Shown here piece after piece: positions 1 to 9,048 of a stretch of 64,000 bases of DNA. The position numbers were made by a program, and so were the translations under genes. This DNA is from Flavobacteriales bacterium UBA4466 (GTDB lineage: Bacteria; Bacteroidota; Bacteroidia; Flavobacteriales_D; Crocinitomicaceae), in assembly GCA_905182335.1 (NCBI GenBank), contig CAJJBE010000001.1:186001-250000 (forward strand), read 5' to 3'. Every line of letters starts with the position of its first letter. The first letter of the stretch is position 1. Under the pieces are notes generated by a model that was not told the origin of the DNA, searched no databases, and was given only the letters and a program-made list of their open reading frames with translations.

Positions 1-2468
1 CAGTGCAAATACAACCGGATATTATTCTTTCGACACCAAGTAACATAGAAATATGTAGTGGTAGCCCTGTTAATGCTATTTTAGCGTCTAATGTTGCGTC
101 TAATTTTAACTGGTTTGCTTCTGTAGACAATCCAAATGTTATAGGGGAATCATTTATTCAAACAAGTGACAATTTGATAACAGATATTTTAATAAATAAT
201 ACATCAGTTAATCAAGTTGTAGTTTATTCTATTTTCCCTACTTCAATTTTAGGTGATTGTATTGGTGAAGTTCAAACAGTAACAGTTACTGTCAAACCTC
301 CTCTATCACTTTTGAATGAAGATACATTGACAATTTGTAGTGGTAATAGTGTTAATTTGTCTTTAATTGCAAATACTAATGTTATTTTTAATTGGTATGC
401 AGACCAATCTGTAAATATTTTAAATGAAACAACGAGTATTATATCTTCATCATTGATTAATGATACTTTACAAAATTTAACTAATACTGTCCAAGAGGTA
501 ACTTATAACGTTATTGGAACGTCAATAGGTAATGGCTGTTCTAGTCCAACAATTCCAATTACTGTTTTTGTAAATCCCCTTCCATCTGTCACTTTGTTTA
601 ATGATACTATTTTATGTAATGAATCAAATGTTAGTCCAATTGTATTTAATGGCCCAGTATTGGGATCTATTTATGATTGGAATTCTTCTAATTCTCTTGT
701 TGGGATAACTCAACAATCAGGTCAAACTTTTATTCCCGGGTTTATTGCATCTAATAATTCAAATAATACGCAATCAACAATAATAACAGTTGTTCCTACA
801 TATGAAAATAATAATGTTCCTTGTATCGGTTCAAATGATACATTTAGCATCTCTGTAATACCAACTCCTAGTGTTAATCAATTATCAAATATTTCAGTAT
901 GTGATGGTGACCAAGTTCCAGAATTAATTCTTAGTGGTCAAATTATTGGAACAATATTTAATTGGACAAATTCTAATACATCTATTTCCTTAAATTCTAG
1001 TGGAGCAGGGAATTTACCTTCATTTATAGCAGAAAACTCAACAGAAATCCCTTTAATTAGTAATATAACTGTAGTACCTTCAATTCAGTCGGGTAATTTA
1101 CAATGTTTAGGTTTAGAAGAAGACTATTCTATTACTGTTAATCCGTCTCCAAATATTTTAAACTCTGATGTTGAAATTTGTACTGGCGAAAACACAAATA
1201 TACTATTGAATGCAAACATCCCGAGTACTTTTGAGTGGCAAGCAACACCAACCATAACAGTATTTAATGAAACCTCATTCCCGGTTCAATCAAGCGGTCT
1301 AATAAATGATATTCTAACAATAAACTCTAGTTCTGCTCAAACTGTAGACTATAATATAACAGCTACATCACTAATAAATGGTTGTATTGGACCTATCTCA
1401 ATTATTGAAGTTCTCCTTAATCCACTACCAATCGTAGATTTTATCCCTTTAAACACATCGCTATGTGATTTGCAGCCTGTTAATTTCCAGAACAACTCCC
1501 CGGGAATCTTAGATGTAAGCTGGGAGTTTGGAGATGGAAACACCTCTAACCTATACAATCCAAGCCATACTTATAACTCAATAGGAAGTTACACTGTAGA
1601 ATTGACGGCAACTAATCCATTTACCGGATGTACAAATTCAAGCTCTTTACCTGTTGTAGTTTCAGAGACTCCTAATGCCCTTTTTACTTATTCGGATAGT
1701 CTAGGGTGTGGTGTTTTAGACGTGGTGTTTTCTGCAGATGTTATCGATCCAAATTTAACTTATTTGTGGGATTTCGGTAACGGTCAAGGCTCTCAACAAT
1801 TAGGTGTTTCAGGTGAACAATTCACAGAAGCTGGCTGTTATGACATATCTCTAGAAGTAACTTCAAATACAGGATGCGCTTCAACATTTATTGACGTAGA
1901 TGCTATTTGTATTTTCGAGAATCCAATTGCTCAATTTTCTACTGAAAATCAAGTTTTTTCAACATTAGAAGACGTTATTATACAATTTAATAATGAGTCT
2001 CTTTATGCGACAGATTGTTTCTGGGATTTTGGAGACTATCAAACAAGTATTGTTGAGAATCCATCTCATGATTATCCTAATAATTCAGATGAGTATATAG
2101 TTACATTAATTGCAAGTAATGAGATAGGCTGTCTAGACACAGCTTCACTATTGATTTCAGTTATTCAAGACATATCAGTCTTTGTCCCAAACGCTTTCAC
2201 TCCTGATAATGATGAGTTTAATCAGTATTTTAACCCTATTCTATCAAAGGGATTTAAACTTGGAACATATCATTTAACAATTTTCAATCGCTGGGGACAG
2301 ATTGTTTTTGAATCTTTTAATTCTTCTTTTGGATGGGATGGAACTTATAACGGTGAATATTGCCAAGATGGTACATATATTTGGAAAATATCAGTTGATG
2401 AAGAGAGAACAGGTGAAAATAGATTATATCATGGGCATGTTAACCTAATAAAAGGCAGAGCGGAATAA
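1..2468 (+). CDS. PKD-domain secreted protein with T9SS type B (CHU_C) sorting domain, 5' partial
   Basis: This is the C-terminal 820 or so residues of a large secreted protein; the frame is open to the window edge, so the true start lies upstream and the GTG at position 3 is only the first codon seen. The N-terminal two-thirds consists of beta-rich Ig/PKD-like repeats of about 100 residues, rich in Asn, Ser and Thr, with regularly spaced cysteines and a recurring N-P-L-P linker. Residues about 490-740 hold PKD domains with the motifs WEFGDGNTS, YLWDFGNGQ and CFWDFGDY. The last 90 residues form a gliding-motility-type C-terminal domain (VFVPNAFTPDNDEFN, FNRWGQIVFES, GWDGTYNGE, DGTYIWKI). In Bacteroidota that domain directs export by the type IX secretion system (type B signal), so the product is probably a surface adhesin. 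The domain calls are strong; the ligand is unknown. Confidence 0.88.
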   Translation, partial: VQIQPDIILSTPSNIEICSGSPVNAILASNVASNFNWFASVDNPNVIGESFIQTSDNLITDILINNTSVNQVVVYSIFPTSILGDCIGEVQTVTVTVKPPLSLLNEDTLTICSGNSVNLSLIANTNVIFNWYADQSVNILNETTSIISSSLINDTLQNLTNTVQEVTYNVIGTSIGNGCSSPTIPITVFVNPLPSVTLFNDTILCNESNVSPIVFNGPVLGSIYDWNSSNSLVGITQQSGQTFIPGFIASNNSNNTQSTIITVVPTYENNNVPCIGSNDTFSISVIPTPSVNQLSNISVCDGDQVPELILSGQIIGTIFNWTNSNTSISLNSSGAGNLPSFIAENSTEIPLISNITVVPSIQSGNLQCLGLEEDYSITVNPSPNILNSDVEICTGENTNILLNANIPSTFEWQATPTITVFNETSFPVQSSGLINDILTINSSSAQTVDYNITATSLINGCIGPISIIEVLLNPLPIVDFIPLNTSLCDLQPVNFQNNSPGILDVSWEFGDGNTSNLYNPSHTYNSIGSYTVELTATNPFTGCTNSSSLPVVVSETPNALFTYSDSLGCGVLDVVFSADVIDPNLTYLWDFGNGQGSQQLGVSGEQFTEAGCYDISLEVTSNTGCASTFIDVDAICIFENPIAQFSTENQVFSTLEDVIIQFNNESLYATDCFWDFGDYQTSIVENPSHDYPNNSDEYIVTLIASNEIGCLDTASLLISVIQDISVFVPNAFTPDNDEFNQYFNPILSKGFKLGTYHLTIFNRWGQIVFESFNSSFGWDGTYNGEYCQDGTYIWKISVDEERTGENRLYHGHVNLIKGRAE

Positions 2469-2489
2469 AGCGTTAATTAGCTGTTATAC

Positions 2490-2775
2490 AGCGTATTGAG
2501 TCGTATGCCCCGAACTACTTTAATCCAAATGATGACGAATACAATCAATCTTTTTTACCCATTTTGACCGATGGGTTTAAAAAAAACTTGTCATTTTACC
2601 ATGTTTAATAGATGGTAAGAAATTGTTTTTGAGCCTTGTTATAAACTCTATGGACGGAGTGAGAGGCACTACAAAAAATGTCAGTCTGGAACTTATATTT
2701 AGAAAATTTCGGTTGAAGAATTAAGAATAGGTTAGTACAAGCTCTATCATGGGTATATGAGCCTAGTAAAATACT
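2490..2775 (+). pseudogene. Decayed second copy of a T9SS type B sorting domain
   Basis: Translating this stretch across frames gives a recognisable but broken copy of the sorting domain that ends the preceding gene. It reads APNYFNPNDDEYNQ, then PILTDGF, then FNRW followed by a stop and EIVFEP, then CQSGTYI followed by a stop and KISVEE, then LYHGY. At least three in-frame stops and two frameshifts prevent expression. It begins about 20 bases after the upstream stop codon and keeps the same order and spacing as the intact domain. This suggests the relic of a tandemly duplicated neighbour gene whose 5' portion was deleted. No other feature was seen in 2469-2839. Confidence 0.7.
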
Positions 2776-2839
2776 ATATAAGACTAATTCAGTAGGTTAA
2801 ATTCACTTCGCCTTGGCATATTTTTACTCTAAGAGTCTG

Positions 2840-3757
2840 TTATTTTGTAAATCCAACCTTTAAATCGTCATTGAATATTTCCTTGATGATTAACTCCCCT
2901 ATTGAATCATTATAATGCACCGGATCCAAAAAATTAGATTTGTCCCGAGTCACCTCATTCTTAAAATCATAATCATAGACTTTTGCGTTTAAATTAAACA
3001 TTGTTTTTTTGAACATTTGTTCTTCTTCTTCCAGCCCAAAATGAGCTATCCTCTCATGAAAATCTTGGTGATGAGGCGTAATAATAAAGATCACATTTAT
3101 ATTATTCTTTTTTGTGAATTTATCAAACTCAATTAGTTCCGATTTTAAAGTATTTGGGAACTTATACCTACCATACCAATGAGTAGCTTTAGTTGATATG
3201 TTCCATTCCCAAAACTCATCTTTAGATTTTGACGGTGTTGATTTAAGCTCTTTTCTAAAAATTAAATCTTTTATTGTATAGTAAGTAGCTTCCGCCACAT
3301 CTTTGTTATAAACATACATTAAAGGATTATTTTGCATTTTTTTTAAGCCTGAAACTCTATCCATGTATCCGTATTCATTGAACATGTTAAAGTTAATTCC
3401 TATTATAACATTTTTTAGTTTTAGCTTTTCATTCGCCATGTAAAACAAATCAAATATCTCATTCAGTTTAGCGGCATTGGTATTTAGTTTTCTCCACTTT
3501 TTGTTTGTCAATTGACTCACTAACTCTATAGGTAGAGCATTCGTTCGTGAGTCTCCGAGAATCATGTTTTCACTTGGGTCCTTCATATAATCAAGAGTCC
3601 TAAACATTAGCGTGTTTAATGATTCAGCAGAACTTTTCGCCTCTTTATTTATCCGACTATAATTAAAATAACAGAACGGGTCTACTAGAACAACTATTAG
3701 CCCCCACAATAGAACAGGAGAAACAATTAACGCTATTTTTAGTATAAATTTTCTCAT
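2840..3757 (-). CDS. SGNH-hydrolase-like membrane-anchored protein, partner of the MBOAT acyltransferase
   Basis: The 305-residue protein starts with one hydrophobic segment (residues about 5-27), suggesting inner-membrane anchoring with a periplasmic body. ILGDSRTN (about residues 66-73) resembles the SGNH block I GDS nucleophile motif, and DPVHYND near the C-terminus resembles the block V Asp-x-x-His pair. Such proteins (AlgJ/AlgX/DltD-like) commonly pair with MBOAT O-acyltransferases and transfer acyl groups to extracellular polysaccharide or cell-wall polymers. The gene lies 18 bp downstream of the MBOAT gene on the same strand, so the two probably form an operon. The substrate cannot be read from sequence. 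The family call is moderate because overall similarity to named members is only at motif level. Confidence 0.6.
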   Translation of the reverse strand: MRKFILKIALIVSPVLLWGLIVVLVDPFCYFNYSRINKEAKSSAESLNTLMFRTLDYMKDPSENMILGDSRTNALPIELVSQLTNKKWRKLNTNAAKLNEIFDLFYMANEKLKLKNVIIGINFNMFNEYGYMDRVSGLKKMQNNPLMYVYNKDVAEATYYTIKDLIFRKELKSTPSKSKDEFWEWNISTKATHWYGRYKFPNTLKSELIEFDKFTKKNNINVIFIITPHHQDFHERIAHFGLEEEEQMFKKTMFNLNAKVYDYDFKNEVTRDKSNFLDPVHYNDSIGELIIKEIFNDDLKVGFTK

Positions 3758-3775
3758 ATAAAATAGGTTGGTTTT

Positions 3776-5227
3776 CTAAAATTGGAAATAGATGAAGTTT
3801 GCCGCACTGTTTTTTGTAAAGCTGAAGATTATTAAAAATAACATAGATAGATAGATGGCCCATCGGAGAGTGTTATAGTCTCCTATTAACTTTTTGATTT
3901 TTAAAGATTTGATGCCTATTTCTATTGTAATTAGCATAAATATAAATACAACCGAATAAACCAGATCCAATATAGTAAGTCCCATCCCTCTGAACTTTAA
4001 GGAAATTGCCAAGAAATCGGACCATTGTGCGCTATCAGAAAACATGTTATTTATAATATAAAATGCGTCTGATATTGAATTGCTTCTGAAAAATATCCAG
4101 GCAAAACATACTATTAAGAATGTGTAAATCATGGATATAGCCCTAGTAAATAGATTGCTTTTTCTGTTCACGCTCTTACTAAAATGTTTTTCAATGATTA
4201 GGATAATGCCATGAATCGCACCCCAAGCAACAAACGTCCAGTTAGCCCCATGCCACAGGCCACTAACAAGAAAGGTTATAAATAGGTTCATGCCGACCCT
4301 AAAAGACGTCCCTCTGCTTCCCCCTAACGGTATGTATACATAGTCTTTAAACCAGGTAGAAAGAGAGATGTGCCACCTTCTCCAAAAATCAGTTAAGCTT
4401 TTTGAAAAATACGGCGTCCTAAAATTTGTCATTAAGTTGAACCCTAAAAATCTAGAAATTCCTATTGCAATATCTGAGTACCCTGAAAAGTCACAGTAAA
4501 TTTGAAATGCAAAGAAGACAGTAGCAACAATCATTGGAATTCCAGCGTACCCTTCAGGGTCATTGTAAACAGCGTTTACAAGTACCGCCAAGCTGTCTGC
4601 AACAACTATCTTTTTAAAGAAGCCTAGCAAAACCAATCTACCCCCACTTCGCGCAAGTTGATAATTAAATTCTCGTTTCTTAGAAAATTGAGGCAACAAA
4701 TTTTTGGCTCTTTCAATTGGGCCGGCAACTAGCTGTGGAAAGAACGCCACGAAAGTAAAGAAACTGATGGCATCCCTAGTAGGCTCCATCTTTCTTTTAT
4801 AAATGTCAATCGAATAACTTAGTGTTTGGAATGTATAAAAACTAATGCCAACAGGTAAAATTATATTTAACGTGTATGTATCTATATTAAAGTTGAACTG
4901 GGCTAATAGATTAACAAAACTGTCAATAAAGAAGTTGCAGTATTTGAAGAAGCCCAAAAATCCAAGATTCACAGCAAGACTTATGAACAAGAGCTTCTTC
5001 CTTATTTTGTCATTATTTGATTGAAAAATTTTTATCCCAAGATAATAATCTACAACTGAACTTATGATGATCAAAGATAGAAACCGCCAATCCCACCATC
5101 CATAAAATAGATAACTACTAGCAAGTAGTAGAAGGTTTTGATGTTTTAGCTTTTTATGTAAAACAAACCAATATAATATGAATACAATTAGAAAAAAAAG
5201 AATAAATTCTAATGAGTTAAACAACAT
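3776..5227 (-). CDS. MBOAT family O-acyltransferase (AlgI-like)
   Basis: A 483-residue polytopic membrane protein with about 10-12 hydrophobic segments. It carries the MBOAT core: DFWRRWHISLSTWFKDYVYIPLGGS (split here as DFWRRWHISLS, then WFKDYVYIPLGG) around residues 290-315, and SGLWHGANWTFVAWG around 335-350, where the His of LWHGAN is the family's proposed catalytic residue. AlgI-like enzymes move an acyl group, usually acetyl, across the inner membrane for delivery to an exported polymer. Length is typical (AlgI is about 500 residues). The SGNH-like gene follows directly, supporting a two-gene acylation module. The start gives a clean N-terminal hydrophobic helix. Confidence 0.88.
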   Translation of the reverse strand: MLFNSLEFILFFLIVFILYWFVLHKKLKHQNLLLLASSYLFYGWWDWRFLSLIIISSVVDYYLGIKIFQSNNDKIRKKLLFISLAVNLGFLGFFKYCNFFIDSFVNLLAQFNFNIDTYTLNIILPVGISFYTFQTLSYSIDIYKRKMEPTRDAISFFTFVAFFPQLVAGPIERAKNLLPQFSKKREFNYQLARSGGRLVLLGFFKKIVVADSLAVLVNAVYNDPEGYAGIPMIVATVFFAFQIYCDFSGYSDIAIGISRFLGFNLMTNFRTPYFSKSLTDFWRRWHISLSTWFKDYVYIPLGGSRGTSFRVGMNLFITFLVSGLWHGANWTFVAWGAIHGIILIIEKHFSKSVNRKSNLFTRAISMIYTFLIVCFAWIFFRSNSISDAFYIINNMFSDSAQWSDFLAISLKFRGMGLTILDLVYSVVFIFMLITIEIGIKSLKIKKLIGDYNTLRWAIYLSMLFLIIFSFTKNSAANFIYFQF

Positions 5228-5423
5228 AAGTTTGAATTGAAATTAAATTATTTAGCATAAGGAGGAGCAATGATTAATTTGAGTTTTGTTTCAATCATTT
5301 TCTCTTTTACCACTTTGCAATAAATTAAGTTTGTAATCATAAAAATAGTAAATAAAAAATAATCAAATCGCCAAATAAAAAATCGCTTGAATCCTTTTTC
5401 TGTTCCCTAAATAGTTAACAAAA

Positions 5424-5453
5424 AAATCTCCCAGCATAAATGCTAGGAGATTT
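5424..5453 (-). terminator. Rho-independent terminator of the first T9SS paralog
   Basis: Nearly complementary arms (AAATCTCCCAGCAT and ATGCTAGGAGATTT on the + strand, loop AA) form a strong hairpin. Read on the minus strand, the stem is followed by a run of T residues (complement of 5420-5426). It lies 36 bp past the stop codon of the 5489-6967 gene. The same hairpin, with small changes, follows the other two members of this family. Confidence 0.85.
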
Positions 5454-5488
5454 CAAAAAGTCACTAAAGACTTCTATGAATATAAAAC

Positions 5489-6967
5489 TTATTGTTTTAC
5501 AATTCTAGCTGTTTTCTTGTTACTATCTTGAATGATGATTGCTTGATAGAAACCAGGATTGTAATCCGTTCCAATTCTAACATCTGTTTCTTGACGTAGG
5601 TCAACTAATCGTGTTTCGATTAATCTTCCTGTTCCGTCGTATACAGAAACTGATACTGGTGAACTTCTATCTTCAGAAGCGATGTGAAGCGTTGTTGCAT
5701 CACTGAATGGATTCGGAGACAACGTTGTCGAGAATTCGATTCCTTCTTCTTGTGCTAGGTCTTTCTGGATATAGTTTAGTATCATAGCCGAAGCAACAGG
5801 AGTAGTGACTGTGCAAACCGTACCATAAGCCCCTGTCCCTATGGCTGTCGTAACCTGAATGTCAATATCATATGTTATCCCTGGATTTAAATTAAGTATA
5901 CTTAATTGTAGTGATCTATAAGGCCTATCGACAATCAGCGTGTCCGTTCTATCAATAAATCTAAACCTATAGTTTGTTGCGTTTTCAGCATAGACGGCAA
6001 AGATCTGAGCGCTCATCGTTTGAACTGTGACATCGCAATAAGGTGTCGCCAACTGTGTAATTGGAAAGTCAGGTGTTGTGAATTGGCACACAGGACCAAA
6101 ATCACTCGTAATACCTCCAGTTAATGATACTTGAACATCAACATCATATGTTGTAATGTATGCTAAAGCAACTTGAGATAATGGTAAAGATCTAAATGGA
6201 CGATCGCTAATAATTGTATCTACTCCATTAATTAATCTAAATCTGTAATTAGTCGCTCCAATAACAGCATCTGCTTTTATATTGTTAAACATTGAATTAC
6301 CCGTGCTACCACAATAAGAGCTTGATAGTTGTGTAGTAGAGCTTGGTGTTTCAATAGCACAAGCAAGGCCAAAGCTACCTACAATACCATTGACAAGTAT
6401 TGTAACATCAACACTGTATATTTTATCGTAGTCTAATGCAAAATTAGACAAGGATACTGTTCTAAAAGGAGCATCATATATAATTGTATCTATCCCGTTA
6501 ATAAAACGAAACCTATAACTAGTTGCGCCAATAACAGCATCTGCTTTAATGCTACTAGTTAAAGAGCTAAGTGCAATGCCACAATAGATAGCCTCAACTT
6601 TTGTTGCAAAAAAAGGTTCTGTTGCTATCACACAGACTGATCCATAGTCTCCTGCTATGCCATTTATTGTAACTGCAACATCAACATTATATGCTTGATC
6701 CCCAGATAAAGGAAGATTGTATAGGGGCAACGATTTAAATGGTCGTTCGGCGATTAGAGTATCTGACCCGTATCCGACCTTAATAAACCGAAACCTATAA
6801 TTAGTTGCACCTGCAACAGGGTTTGCTTTAATAATAGTTGATAAAACAGTAACTGTTGAGTTACAATCTGCCGAATTTAATTGTGTTGTTGGCAAGTTAA
6901 CCCCCTGCGCCCTTGTTTCAAGTACGAATAGAGCAAAAAATCCAATTAAAAATGTAAAATGTTTCAT
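5489..6967 (-). CDS. T9SS type A secreted protein with four Fn3-like repeats
   Basis: The 492-residue product starts with a signal peptide (MKHFTFLIGFFALFVLETRAQ, cut here after AQ). Four beta-sandwich repeats of about 90-100 residues follow, each with the signature ATNYRFRF/L, then DTLI.DRPFRSL.LS and YDVDVQV, ending in a Cys-containing strand (VC.VTTP) and beginning at TQL....C. The repeats resemble Fn3 modules, but I do not recognise a named family. The last 80 residues are a T9SS type A sorting domain (LSPNPFSDATTLHI, VSVYDGTGRLIETRL, GFYQAIIIQDSNKKTARIVKQ cut). Such proteins cross the outer membrane by type IX secretion and are usually anchored to the surface. It is the shortest relative of the giant gene at 9049-25201, whose C-terminal six repeats are homologous. 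Function probably adhesive or structural. Confidence 0.85.
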   Translation of the reverse strand: MKHFTFLIGFFALFVLETRAQGVNLPTTQLNSADCNSTVTVLSTIIKANPVAGATNYRFRFIKVGYGSDTLIAERPFKSLPLYNLPLSGDQAYNVDVAVTINGIAGDYGSVCVIATEPFFATKVEAIYCGIALSSLTSSIKADAVIGATSYRFRFINGIDTIIYDAPFRTVSLSNFALDYDKIYSVDVTILVNGIVGSFGLACAIETPSSTTQLSSSYCGSTGNSMFNNIKADAVIGATNYRFRLINGVDTIISDRPFRSLPLSQVALAYITTYDVDVQVSLTGGITSDFGPVCQFTTPDFPITQLATPYCDVTVQTMSAQIFAVYAENATNYRFRFIDRTDTLIVDRPYRSLQLSILNLNPGITYDIDIQVTTAIGTGAYGTVCTVTTPVASAMILNYIQKDLAQEEGIEFSTTLSPNPFSDATTLHIASEDRSSPVSVSVYDGTGRLIETRLVDLRQETDVRIGTDYNPGFYQAIIIQDSNKKTARIVKQ

Positions 6968-7052
6968 AAGTAAAGTATTAATTAATAAGTAGCTAACAGA
7001 TAGTTACGACAAAACCAACTATTTAAAACGATTTACAAAACCCTAATCTCTC

Positions 7053-7116
7053 GATTTTAGTATATGCACATAGTATGAAAGACAATAATTACATAAATGG
7101 AATACGTATTAATACG
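7053..7116 (-). promoter_or_regulatory. Shared upstream block with palindrome CGTATTAATACG
   Basis: About 90-145 bp upstream of the 6967 start there is a block ATTTTAGTATATGCACATAGT reduced here to its core TATGCACATAGT (7063-7074) and a perfect 12-bp palindrome CGTATTAATACG (7105-7116). Both elements recur at nearly the same distance upstream of the 7253-8725 gene (8812-8823 and 8853-8864); the palindrome recurs upstream of the giant gene (25340-25351). The conservation between otherwise diverged intergenic regions suggests a common regulator. The identity of that regulator is not visible. Confidence 0.55.
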
Positions 7117-7186
7117 GGAAAAAGTAGAAACGGCATATTTAAGAGGTCTAAAAAGTGCTTAGAATAATAGTGCCATTTTAACTTAA

Positions 7187-7217
7187 AAAAAGCTCCCAGA
7201 AATAATCTGGGAGCTTT
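7187..7217 (-). terminator. Rho-independent terminator of the second T9SS paralog
   Basis: Arms AAAGCTCCCAGA and TCTGGGAGCTTT around the loop AATAA (+ strand), followed on the minus strand by a T-tract. It sits 36 bp downstream of the stop of the 7253-8725 gene, the same place as in its two paralogs. Confidence 0.85.
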
Positions 7218-7252
7218 CAAAAAGACACTAGGAGCTACTCTGAATACTAGAC

Positions 7253-8725
7253 TTATTGTTTTACAATTCTAGCTGTCTTTTTGTTACCATTTTGAATTAT
7301 TATAGCCTGATAGAACCCAGAATTATACTCTGTTCCAATTCTGATGTCTGTTTCTTGAGTTAGGTCAACCAATCGAGATTCAATTAACCTCCCTGTTCCG
7401 TCATATACAAAAACTGATACTGGTGCGTTTGTATCATCAGAGTTGATATTAAGCACTGCTACGTCATTGAATGGGTTAGGCGCCAATGTCGTCTCAAAAA
7501 CAATTCCTTCTTCTTGAGCTAGCCCTTTTTGAATATTACTTATTACAAAGGAGGATTGTGGAGTTGTCACTGTACAAACTGGACCATAATCTCCTACTAC
7601 TCCTCCTGCGGTCACCTGAATATCAATACTATATATTGTTCCGCCAAGAATACCAGGTTCTGATAAAGCCAAAGATCTATAGGGTCTATCTATTATCAAT
7701 GTATCAGTGCCGCTAATCAATCTAAACCTATAGTTTGTTGCGCCTGCTGCAAACATTGCAAACAACTGGCTATTCATTGAGCCTGGTGAACTACCACAAT
7801 AAAGAGGTGCTAACTGAGTGATTGGGAAATCTGTTGTTAATGTGCAAACTTCTCCATACTCACAAACTAAACCTTGAACTGTTGCTGCAACATCAACATT
7901 GTATACCTTATTAAACTCGAGTGGAACTTGACTAAATGGTAAAGCTCTAAAAGGACGATCAACTATTAATGTATCATTTCCATTTATTAACCTAAACCTG
8001 TAGTTTGTTGCCCCGCTGACTTGTGCTGCTTTGACAAGTCCGGATGAAATTGACTGTGTAACATAACCGCAATACTGACCTGCCAACTGCGTTTTTGGTA
8101 AAAAAATTCTTATTGTGCATGCATCGCCGAAATCGCCTGTTACTCCGCTAGATGTCACCTGAATATCAACTTTGTATGTTAAGCCGTATGTTATTCCTGG
8201 AACTGTATTCAGATATAAAGATCTGTAAGGGCGATCCTTAATAAGGGTATCACTTCCATTAATAAACCTAAATCTAAAGTTAGTGGCGCCTATGACATTG
8301 ACTGCAAACACCTGGCTAGCTAAATTACTCGTTGACATACTACAATACAATGGAGCTAATAGTGTTACAGGAATGATTGTTGTTACTGTACAAACACCTC
8401 CATACTCCCCTATAATTCCATTTAATGTTACTGCAATATCAACACTGTATGTCTGATTGTAGTCTAGGGCAATTAGTGTCAATTGTAAATTTCTAAATGG
8501 GCGGTCCACTATAACTGTATCTGACCCTAATCCAGGCTTAATAAAGCGAAATCTATAATTAGTTGCTCCTGCAACAAGATCTGCTTTAACCCAACCTGTT
8601 AAAGAAGTTATTGCTGAATTGCAGTTTGCAGCCTCTAATTGTGTTGTTTCTAAATTTAAGCTCTGCGCCTTTCCTTCGACTGTGAACAGAGCCAAGGCTC
8701 CAATCAGAAATATAAAATGTTTCAT
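7253..8725 (-). CDS. T9SS type A secreted protein with four Fn3-like repeats (paralog 2)
   Basis: At 490 residues, it is a full-length paralog of the neighbouring 5489-6967 product. It has the same signal peptide type (MKHFIFLIGALALFTVEGKAQ cut after AQ), four repeats with ATNYRFRF, DTLI.DRPFRSL and a closing VCT.TT strand, and a T9SS type A sorting domain (LAPNPFNDVAVLNI, VFVYDGTGRLIESRL, KKTARIVKQ). Its third and fourth repeats (with SGLVKAA.VSGATNYRF and CGSSPGSMNSQLFA) match closely two of the C-terminal repeats of the giant gene, so modules have been shared or exchanged among the three genes. It has its own terminator and its own copy of the upstream palindrome, so it is probably a separate transcript. 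Surface exposure is inferred; the ligand is unknown. Confidence 0.85.
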   Translation of the reverse strand: MKHFIFLIGALALFTVEGKAQSLNLETTQLEAANCNSAITSLTGWVKADLVAGATNYRFRFIKPGLGSDTVIVDRPFRNLQLTLIALDYNQTYSVDIAVTLNGIIGEYGGVCTVTTIIPVTLLAPLYCSMSTSNLASQVFAVNVIGATNFRFRFINGSDTLIKDRPYRSLYLNTVPGITYGLTYKVDIQVTSSGVTGDFGDACTIRIFLPKTQLAGQYCGYVTQSISSGLVKAAQVSGATNYRFRLINGNDTLIVDRPFRALPFSQVPLEFNKVYNVDVAATVQGLVCEYGEVCTLTTDFPITQLAPLYCGSSPGSMNSQLFAMFAAGATNYRFRLISGTDTLIIDRPYRSLALSEPGILGGTIYSIDIQVTAGGVVGDYGPVCTVTTPQSSFVISNIQKGLAQEEGIVFETTLAPNPFNDVAVLNINSDDTNAPVSVFVYDGTGRLIESRLVDLTQETDIRIGTEYNSGFYQAIIIQNGNKKTARIVKQ

Positions 8726-8801
8726 AGATAGAATATTTGTTTACGGATAAAAAAAGCACAAAACATACTTATCAGAACATTATATAGGTACTTGATTTCT
8801 A

Positions 8802-8864
8802 AATTTTAGTGTATGCACATAGTCAAAAGGGAATTAATCTACTTCTAGTCTACGTATTAATACA
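8802..8864 (-). promoter_or_regulatory. Shared upstream block with palindrome, copy 2
   Basis: TATGCACATAGT (8812-8823) is identical to the copy upstream of the first paralog, and CGTATTAATACA (8853-8864) matches the palindrome at 11 of 12 positions. The elements lie about 87 and 133 bp upstream of the start at 8725, the same order and nearly the same spacing as at 7063-7116. The rest of 8726-9048 holds only the terminator of the giant gene. Confidence 0.55.
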
Positions 8865-8983
8865 TAAAATAAGGAATATGTTAAAATATAGCGCCTAAGA
8901 TACAGGAGCTAAGAATAAATCAAAAAGATACGTTTAAAGCTTTTGCTGAAGAGGTAAACCTGATGAGATTTTTAATAAATAAA

Positions 8984-9013
8984 AAAGCTCCCAGCATAAA
9001 TGCTGGGAGCTTT
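8984..9013 (-). terminator. Rho-independent terminator of the giant T9SS gene
   Basis: A perfect hairpin with 14-base arms (AAAGCTCCCAGCAT and its complement) around the 2-base loop AA, followed on the minus strand by a run of T. It lies 36 bp beyond the stop codon at 9049. It is the most perfect of the three related terminators. Confidence 0.88.
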
Positions 9014-9048
9014 CAAAAAGTCACTAAAGACTTCTCTGAATATAAAAC

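Noticed and set aside
7486-7716. 76-codon frame on the + strand inside the second T9SS paralog
   Set aside because: It is antisense to a coding gene with strong domain evidence, has biased composition rich in Leu and Tyr from the complementary repeats, and lacks any recognisable feature.
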